The notes under the pieces are model-generated. The model had not been told where the DNA came from. It ran no database searches and saw only the letters and a list, made by a program, of their open reading frames with translations. From Phycisphaerales bacterium (GTDB lineage Bacteria; Planctomycetota; Phycisphaerae; Sedimentisphaerales; Anaerohalosphaeraceae): a stretch of DNA of 17,587 nt. The position numbers were made by a program, and so were the translations under genes. The stretch is taken from contig DRGS01000082.1 in assembly GCA_011053245.1 (NCBI GenBank), forward strand, positions 1 to 17,587. Direction: 5' to 3'. Below, in pieces: positions 11,867 through 17,587 of the stretch. Numbering within the stretch: the first letter of the stretch is position 1; each line of letters begins with the position of its first letter.

Positions 11867-14800
11867 TGAAACGAATAGCAATTATATTTTTAGGTTTACT
11901 TTTACTTTGTGCAATGCCGGCGGCGGCGGTTCAGATGCACTCTCGGCTGGACCCAAGGATGGACCCGGAAGATTCACCGACTTTCACAGACCTGATCCTG
12001 TCCGGCGGCAACATCATGTCAGCCAGTTCGATCAACCTGAAACCATCCGACGACAACGATGATTATTTTAGTTTTTCGACAGTTATTGGTCGTCCAACGA
12101 TGACCATTCAGGGAGGTACGACATGGGATCTGTTATCGTCGTCGGATAGTATTTTCATCAGGTTTTTTGGTTCATCCGGCATGACGTTCGGATGGGACAA
12201 CGACGAAATGATCGCGCAATTATTGACAAACGGGAAAGTCCTGATACAGACATTTGCCGGCAACAACGACATAGACCTTACCGCCCACGGTACCGGCGAG
12301 ATCAATATCGGTAGCAATCTTGACATCACTCCCGCCGGTGGGAAAATAAAGCTGTCAAATAACTCTCAATCCCTGTCCATCTCCGCCTCAGCCTCGATGT
12401 CATCGTCCGACGATTATACATGGCCGCCAACGGACGCTGTAAGCGACGGTTTGCCTCTGATGAGCAATTCAGCAGGTGCAACGAGATTTGATGTTGTAGA
12501 TATATCCGGTGCTACTAATCTTGCGGTCGACACCGATCACCTGAAACTAACCGACGATACGTTAAGTTTCTCGGATAACGAAAAGACCATAGCACATGAC
12601 CGTCAGGGTTCTTTTCTGGAACAGATAGACTTCACTATCACCGAGGCCGGAGGAACAGTCACTGGTTCTCTTGAAAAAGAGGGCACCGGAGATCTAACGC
12701 AATTCTGGTCAGATGATTTTGATGTACTCGATTGTACCCCTGCAAAGACGGTTAATCTTACTGCATTTGTGGGTGCATCGGATGCTTTGCCGGCTGCATC
12801 CTTTGTTTATATTTTGTTCAGCGATAAAACTACTCTTGTTGTCAATTCTTCATGGCCCGCCAATTCCGTAGAACATATAAGGGTAGCTTCGATTGTACTG
12901 CAAACCGCAGCAAGTACCGGGACCAACGGGGCTTTGATGAATAGGAACTGGAACGATCCCGCTTTCGGCATTACAGACCCCAAAGGCGGATCGATTGTTT
13001 CTAACCAACGAGTACGAAAAGAACATGCGAAATGGGATTCAGGCGTTGTCTTATCAGTTACAGGGAGCCCAGGAGCAGTAATTACCTTAGACACAACCGC
13101 AGGTGTGGTGTTCCAATTAAATCCCCAAACATTTCCAGCCCTTGATATGGCGGGTGCGGACGATATACATATTGTGAATCAGGTAGTAGATGAGGGTGGG
13201 GCCTATGAGAGATCTACCAATCTGTTTACAAATGTAACTCATTTCGTAGACGGCACGGACGCGGGAACGGCGTTCATTAACAATAGATATTTCAATGTTG
13301 TCATTTGGGGCATACAGAACCGAGACGGCGAAGAATCGCATTTAATGCTTAATCTGCCAATCGGCCAATATAATCTCGAAGCTAATGCCTTGGCCGATCC
13401 AAGCAAATTCTCTATCCGATCAATACCTTCGGCTTTCGTTGGGACCGGATTTTTGATCTCAGAATTGACCTTTAGACTAACTGGCGGTGGCTCTACATGG
13501 ACGCTCATAAACGAAAATTCTTTGTTAGGTGATCCCCCGGGTATCACCGGAGGCAGTGGAACAACTACGACTACAACGATCTTTTCGGATGGTACATTTA
13601 TAATATTTGATAATGGCGATGACTCTAAGGAGATACGATTTGAAGCATCTGGAATTACTACAGGCACTGTCCGAGTATTAACCGCTCCCGATGTTGATAC
13701 TAATATGTGGGCCGATAACGGATCTGTACCTCTTACCGCCAATTGGGATGTCGGCAGTTTTGATTTAACTATGGATAATCTTATCCTTGACAGCGCAACC
13801 CCTGTTTTGACTCTGAACGGGCAAGGCGGAGCGGTCAGCACTATTGCCGGCGCAGAGAATGGCAATAATTTCATTTTCACGACAACACAAGGGTTTGAGT
13901 TTAAGACTAATGGGGACATACACCTGTCGAAAGGGGCTGTAGGGTCTAACCCTTGGGATTTTCAGGCTAATATTATATTGACCACGGGCGCGTTGAAAGG
14001 CGGATCTATCGATGTATTCTCGGCAAGTCCTCTTGTTAAAATTGGCAAAGATGCGAATGAGCAATTGCAGCTATCGTTTGACGAAGCTAATAGAATAGCG
14101 TCCATCAGATACACAGACGATCAGGATGCAGACCAACCTCATACTATACAGCTTGATATCAATACTGTGTCAGCAGGAGATGACTTCTGGGAATTTAGAT
14201 CGAATGGTGTAGATCAAATGGTCCTAAGCCGTGATAATGGATTATCTCTAAGAGTTGACCTTGCGGTGGCTTACGGTGGCACAGGTGCTTCTAATGCTGG
14301 TGACGCGAGAACTAATCTTGGCCTGGTCATCGACACAGACATTCAGGCATGGGATGCCAACCTTGACGAACTTGCTCTCTTGACAACAACCGAAACAGGC
14401 TATCTTGATGGTATGGTTGCTGGCACAAACACAGCACTTAAAGCATCGGTCCCGGACTCAAATGGGGAGATGGATACCTATAAGGCAAACGTAGAGTTAA
14501 TGTCTGACCTCTGGAAAGCCTTAAATTCCGGCGATGTAACTGCTGGGTGGACAGGTTCGCAGGAGGGGTACGCCGATTTCCCCGGAACTAACGATTGCAT
14601 AAATGTGCCCGATGATCCTTCTCTGGATGCAACAGCAACGGGTATAACTTTTTCATGTTGGGTCAATCCCGATGTATTACAGCTATCTCTTGTTGGCGGC
14701 AAGTATGAAACATCTGCGGGGGCACATCTGGACCAGAATTGGTCAATGCTGTATTTTGGTTCTGGCATTATAAGTTTCAGGGTTCAAGACGACGAGGGCA

Positions 14801-15432
14801 CTCTTGTTTCAGCGGTATCTCTGGCAAGCATAGGTACGGGTGGATGGAAGCATTTAGTTGGTACTTTCGATGGAGATGATACCGTTAGTCTTTATGTTGA
14901 TGCAGGGACGCCGGAAACCGACCAGGATGTTGCTCTTACAGCAAACATTATCAACGATGCGGATATGAGGCTTGGTTGCCGCGAAGACAATGCGTGGGAT
15001 ATGGACGGACAGATTTCCGATGCTATGTTCTTTAATGCAGAACTGAGTGCCGGCGAAATAACAACTCTGTTCGGTTTAGGCCGGAACCTACAAGCCTATG
15101 CCCATGCTAATCTTGTAAGCTGGTGGAAGATGACCCAGAACTTTACCGACGCTATTGGAACTAATGATGGTTCAGTGGTTGGCGACACAGCCATCACAGT
15201 CACCGACACGCGGGATTTAACGGTATCTCATAGTTTAGCTGTAACCAACGGCCTCGGCATTTGGGGTGCTTCGCCGCAACTCACGCAGGCAGCAGCAATG
15301 ACAGCAGAAGATGGAGGGTCTGCTAACAGCGGGGACGTTGGCACTGATTCTATTATCGACACAAACCAAATACGTATAGCGGAACTGGAAGCGGCATTAG
15401 TCACAGCTACAGGAATTGGAGTATTCCCATGA
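11866..15432 (+). CDS. Fiber-like / receptor-binding protein with signal peptide and LamG domain (1188 aa)
   Basis: Residues 1-21 are a clear Sec signal: K-R, then a hydrophobic run (IAIIFLGLLLLCAM) and PAAA, likely cut before V22. The cysteine is not in a proper lipobox. Next come long beta-rich, Ser/Thr/Asp/Gly-rich repeats typical of fibers (SPTFTDLILSGGNIMSA), and a Thr-rich linker at about residues 564-573. Residues 803-820 carry the phage fiber signature GGTGASNAGDARTNLGL, followed by DTDIQAWDANLDELALL, also common in fibers. Residues about 900-1068 are a LamG/concanavalin-like lectin domain (ITFSCWVNPD, GWKHLVGTFDGDDTVSLYVD, DGQISDAMFF). The end (TNQIRIAELEAALVTATG) could be a trimer-forming helix. 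Likely binds a glycan. A signal peptide on a virion fiber is unusual. Confidence 0.8.
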   Translation: MKRIAIIFLGLLLLCAMPAAAVQMHSRLDPRMDPEDSPTFTDLILSGGNIMSASSINLKPSDDNDDYFSFSTVIGRPTMTIQGGTTWDLLSSSDSIFIRFFGSSGMTFGWDNDEMIAQLLTNGKVLIQTFAGNNDIDLTAHGTGEINIGSNLDITPAGGKIKLSNNSQSLSISASASMSSSDDYTWPPTDAVSDGLPLMSNSAGATRFDVVDISGATNLAVDTDHLKLTDDTLSFSDNEKTIAHDRQGSFLEQIDFTITEAGGTVTGSLEKEGTGDLTQFWSDDFDVLDCTPAKTVNLTAFVGASDALPAASFVYILFSDKTTLVVNSSWPANSVEHIRVASIVLQTAASTGTNGALMNRNWNDPAFGITDPKGGSIVSNQRVRKEHAKWDSGVVLSVTGSPGAVITLDTTAGVVFQLNPQTFPALDMAGADDIHIVNQVVDEGGAYERSTNLFTNVTHFVDGTDAGTAFINNRYFNVVIWGIQNRDGEESHLMLNLPIGQYNLEANALADPSKFSIRSIPSAFVGTGFLISELTFRLTGGGSTWTLINENSLLGDPPGITGGSGTTTTTTIFSDGTFIIFDNGDDSKEIRFEASGITTGTVRVLTAPDVDTNMWADNGSVPLTANWDVGSFDLTMDNLILDSATPVLTLNGQGGAVSTIAGAENGNNFIFTTTQGFEFKTNGDIHLSKGAVGSNPWDFQANIILTTGALKGGSIDVFSASPLVKIGKDANEQLQLSFDEANRIASIRYTDDQDADQPHTIQLDINTVSAGDDFWEFRSNGVDQMVLSRDNGLSLRVDLAVAYGGTGASNAGDARTNLGLVIDTDIQAWDANLDELALLTTTETGYLDGMVAGTNTALKASVPDSNGEMDTYKANVELMSDLWKALNSGDVTAGWTGSQEGYADFPGTNDCINVPDDPSLDATATGITFSCWVNPDVLQLSLVGGKYETSAGAHLDQNWSMLYFGSGIISFRVQDDEGTLVSAVSLASIGTGGWKHLVGTFDGDDTVSLYVDAGTPETDQDVALTANIINDADMRLGCREDNAWDMDGQISDAMFFNAELSAGEITTLFGLGRNLQAYAHANLVSWWKMTQNFTDAIGTNDGSVVGDTAITVTDTRDLTVSHSLAVTNGLGIWGASPQLTQAAAMTAEDGGSANSGDVGTDSIIDTNQIRIAELEAALVTATGIGVFP

Positions 15433-15773
15433 TAAAAATCAAACGTGTAATAATCTTAGCTATGATCGTGGTGGTGACGGGCGTGGCATTGTCAGTGCCA
15501 CAAGGTCTAACGGTTCCAACAATCCAAAACCCTATATCTATAGCATCAGAGTGGGTAACCAACGATCCTAACGACGGCGGTTATGTTTGGTATGTACAGA
15601 GGGTGGATAAGGATGGTATGTACGCCGCGAATCGCCCGACCTTTCCCTTGTACTTCAAAACGAAATGGGTATTCGGGGACTTCAAACAGTTGGTTTATAA
15701 ACTCCGTGTTGCTCTGACGGTAGCGTGGGCAAAGAATAAGTCTCTTGAAGATATTGAAAAGGCGACGAAATGA
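15429..15773 (+). CDS. Secreted or membrane-anchored small protein (114 aa)
   Basis: ATG 15429 overlaps the fiber stop (ATGA), with GGAG eight bases upstream. Residues 1-22 are basic then hydrophobic (KIKRVIILAMIVVVTGVALS), either a cleaved signal or a membrane anchor. The rest is soluble and aromatic: EWVTNDPNDGGYVWYVQRVDKDGMYAANRPTF, then a helical part (FKQLVYKLRVALTVAWAKNKSLEDIEKATK). No family recognised. Tight coupling on both sides says it acts with the fiber and the next protein. It might be a fiber chaperone or surface partner, but nothing in the sequence proves it. Confidence 0.65.
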   Translation: MIKIKRVIILAMIVVVTGVALSVPQGLTVPTIQNPISIASEWVTNDPNDGGYVWYVQRVDKDGMYAANRPTFPLYFKTKWVFGDFKQLVYKLRVALTVAWAKNKSLEDIEKATK

Positions 15774-16627
15774 AAACCTCTAAATATATTATGTTATTAT
15801 ATTTGGTTATATCGGCAGCGGCTTTTGCGGTCGACGAGATCCACATCGATTATGAAACGGGAGCAACCGTTTACGCCGCACGCTTCCAACCCAATGGCGA
15901 CGTATTTATAACCAGCGGCCTCTCTGACGAGATATGGGCGACTGTCGGCAATTACGATGTGACGATGACAGAGAACGGGACCGGCGGCCATTTCGTCGGC
16001 AATTTCGATACCTCCGCCAACATAGGCGACGGCTCTTACAAGATAACGGTCTACGAACAATTAGGCGGGTCCCCTGCCGACGCCGACCGTGCTATTTACG
16101 TCGGGTCGATAAAGTGGAAAGATGGCGCAGAGGACCGGGACGCCTCCGCCTCCGACAGCGCAGTCACCGATGCCCTGATCACCAGTAAGCACTCGGACAC
16201 CGACGGCAAGATCGACGCAACGGACGCCGAGCTTGCCAAGGTTCCCAAGTCCGATAGCAACGTCACATGGAACGTCACGGCCCTCGCATCGATCAACGCC
16301 GAGGTCGACACCGCGCTAGTCGATTACGATGGCCCGACCAAAGGCGAGATGGACACCGCCCACGCTCTACTGGCCACCGAGGCAAAGCAGGACATCATCG
16401 GCGGCGGCGTTGGCGCCATCCTCGTACTGACCACATGGGCGCAAGATGTCCTGGAGGGCGATGTCTGGATCGATACCGCACCTACGCCCTGGCAGGTCGT
16501 CACAACCGTAAAAGAAGCTGGCGGTGGCGTTGGCGGAGCCGAGCGTATTCGCAAAGACTTAAAGACCATAAACGACGTTGATGTAACGTCGAGTAACCAG
16601 AGAATAGACAGGACCGTGGAGCCATAA
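15770..16627 (+). CDS. Signal-peptide-bearing tail-region protein (285 aa)
   Basis: ATG 15770 overlaps the previous stop. Residues 1-20 are a textbook signal (MKTSKYIMLLYLVISAAAFA, probable cut before V21). Residues 21-125 look like a beta-sandwich (TGATVYAARFQPNGDVF, WATVGNYDVTMTENGTGGHFVGNF, GSYKITVYEQLGG). Residues 135-210 are helical with LDAE-like repeats and the stretch INAEVDTALVDYDGPTKGEMD, which I know from many phage-contig structural proteins beside tail genes. The C-terminus (RKDLKTINDVDVTSSNQRIDRTVEP) is short and polar. Proposed role: a structural or fiber-associated protein exported or displayed outside; inference. Overlaps the next gene by TAATG. Confidence 0.65.
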   Translation: MKTSKYIMLLYLVISAAAFAVDEIHIDYETGATVYAARFQPNGDVFITSGLSDEIWATVGNYDVTMTENGTGGHFVGNFDTSANIGDGSYKITVYEQLGGSPADADRAIYVGSIKWKDGAEDRDASASDSAVTDALITSKHSDTDGKIDATDAELAKVPKSDSNVTWNVTALASINAEVDTALVDYDGPTKGEMDTAHALLATEAKQDIIGGGVGAILVLTTWAQDVLEGDVWIDTAPTPWQVVTTVKEAGGGVGGAERIRKDLKTINDVDVTSSNQRIDRTVEP

Positions 16628-17364
16628 TGGCAAGGATCGTAGCACAACCAGGAGCAAGATTCGGACTCGCCAGCCGCCCGTCCGCCCCGGTCATCACCGG
16701 CGCCGTCGATGGCGGCGATCAGGCCTCGGCGGTGATCTCCATTGTCGGTACCGATACGATCCGGCTATTCTACCGGCTTTTAGGTTCGGTGGCGGGCTTT
16801 ACGACCGGACTAACCCGCATCGGATCAGGCGACATTACGCAAACGGGCCTGACAGCGGGCCAATGGTATGAGTTTTATTGCAAGGCAGATGCCGAGCCGG
16901 GCCTTTCGGACCCGTCGAATCTGGTCACGCTTTTGATATTGGCCTCGACGGCAACGATCGAGAAGGCGATCTATTCGCTGTTGTCGGGAGATCCGACGCT
17001 TAGCGCACTGGTCGGTACCCGGATCGATCCGATGATCGTCCCGCAGGGAACCGCGATGCCGGCGGTCACTTACATGCAGATCCCGAGTTGGCGCGATAAT
17101 ACTCTGGACGGTCCCTCCGGGTTGGTTCGGAGCAGGTGGCAGATTAACTGCTGGGCGTTGACGACCGCCGAGGCTCGGACTGTCTCTAACGCTGTACGGC
17201 AGGCGATCGCCGGTTACAGCGGCAGCGGGACCGGCGTTGTGATCCAGGCGATAATGGCGCCTGATCTTGAGATAGATATAATGGCCAATCCCGCGGGCAA
17301 AGATGTAGCGAGAAGGTACGGTAAAACGCAGGACTTTGAAATTTGGTTTTGTGAGGCTGCTTAA
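16627..17364 (+). CDS. Tail completion protein (DUF3168) fused behind a fibronectin-III-like domain (245 aa)
   Basis: Residues about 16-105 form a beta-sandwich resembling fibronectin type III (SAPVITGAV ... TGLTAGQWYEFYCKADAEPGLSDPSNLVTL). Residues 108-245 are a DUF3168 tail terminator/completion domain (TIEKAIYSLLSGDPTLSALVGTRI, then PAVTYMQIP, SRWQINCWA, ARTVSNAVRQAIAG, DVARRYGKTQDFEIWF). DUF3168 proteins cap the tail tube and meet the connector. The domain is normally a whole protein of about 120-150 residues. The residue at its natural start is Thr108 (ACG 16948-16950), where the next gene has its ATG. GGAG precedes the ATG 16627. Domain call firm for DUF3168, moderate for the FnIII-like part. 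Confidence 0.82.
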   Translation: MARIVAQPGARFGLASRPSAPVITGAVDGGDQASAVISIVGTDTIRLFYRLLGSVAGFTTGLTRIGSGDITQTGLTAGQWYEFYCKADAEPGLSDPSNLVTLLILASTATIEKAIYSLLSGDPTLSALVGTRIDPMIVPQGTAMPAVTYMQIPSWRDNTLDGPSGLVRSRWQINCWALTTAEARTVSNAVRQAIAGYSGSGTGVVIQAIMAPDLEIDIMANPAGKDVARRYGKTQDFEIWFCEAA

Positions 17365-17366
17365 TT

Positions 17367-17587
17367 ATGGCAACGATCGAGAACGCAATTTATTCGATGT
17401 TATCGTCCGACGGGCCGCTTAGCGCATTGGTTGGCACCCGGATAGATCCTCTGCTGGTTCCGCAGGGCGTCGCGATGCCGGCGGTTAGTTACAAGCAGCT
17501 TCCAAGCAGTCGAGACGATACTCTTGGCGGCCCTACCGGTCTGGTCCGGAGCCAGTGGGAGTTTACCTGCTGGTCGGACCTTTATTC
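17367..17587 (+). CDS. Tail completion protein, DUF3168 (second copy, 3' partial)
   Basis: Starts two bases after the previous stop, with GAGG upstream, and runs off the right edge after 73 codons. The visible protein (MATIENAIYSMLSSDGPLSA...) is about 70% identical (49 of 70 aligned residues) to the DUF3168 domain of the gene before it, including LSALVGTRIDP, AMPAV and GLVRS. This copy has the standard stand-alone start. Thus two tail-terminator-like genes lie in tandem. One may serve the tail end and the other may have taken a new role; the rest of the gene is needed to judge whether it is intact. Confidence 0.85.
   Translation, partial: MATIENAIYSMLSSDGPLSALVGTRIDPLLVPQGVAMPAVSYKQLPSSRDDTLGGPTGLVRSQWEFTCWSDLY

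Noticed and set aside
13239..13919. 226-aa minus-strand ORF inside the fiber gene
   Set aside because: Shadow of a long Thr/Gly/Asp-rich frame; not protein-like and alone on the opposite strand.
1..17587. CRISPR array, tRNA genes or insertion sequence
   Set aside because: No regularly spaced repeats, cloverleaf with CCA-type end, or transposase-like frame was seen on either strand.

Overview
The window is about 17.6 kb of the late (virion-building) module of a tailed double-stranded DNA phage or prophage (Caudoviricetes) with an HK97-type head. The tail completion genes point to a siphovirus-like, long non-contractile tail. All credible genes lie on the + strand, mostly with stop/start overlaps (ATGA, TAATG) or short gaps, as in one late operon. 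The host cannot be named: no integrase, tRNA, replication, lysis or host gene is visible.

Region 1 (1-1520) holds the 3' end of a P27-type small terminase gene, several small genes including a lysine-rich histone-H1-like protein, and a compact intergenic element at about 1366-1484. That element has a promoter-like sequence, two hairpins and a textbook intrinsic terminator. It reads like a roughly 100-nt RNA gene or an attenuator placed just before the large terminase gene.

Region 2 (1521-7058) is the canonical packaging and head block: large terminase, portal, S78-type prohead protease, and HK97-fold major capsid protein with an N-terminal scaffold (delta) region. The terminase pumps DNA through the portal, and the protease matures the capsid shell.

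Region 3 (7059-9727) is a less usual insert. It holds a 157-residue putative decoration or accessory head protein, then a 506-residue fusion of a CmoB-like methyltransferase with a GT-A-like glycosyltransferase, flanked by hairpins and AT-rich repeats, then a small protein with an Ala/Glu/Lys coiled-coil tail. The fusion enzyme could modify a virion protein or a host glycan.

Region 4 (9740-11387) is the head-tail connection: a gp6/phiE125 gp8-like connector with an extra internal domain, a stopper (head-tail joining family) and an HK97 gp10-like protein.

Region 5 (11470-16627) sits where the tail terminator is normally found. It holds a one-helix membrane protein, a 56-residue protein, a 1188-residue fiber-like protein with phage fiber motifs and a LamG/concanavalin-like domain, and two further proteins. 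The last three all begin with a Sec-type signal or signal-anchor sequence, which is odd for virion parts.

Region 6 (16627-17587) has two tandem DUF3168 tail-completion genes about 70% identical over the visible part. In the first copy the ancestral start codon appears to have become ACG and the domain is fused behind a fibronectin-III-like domain. The second copy runs off the window.
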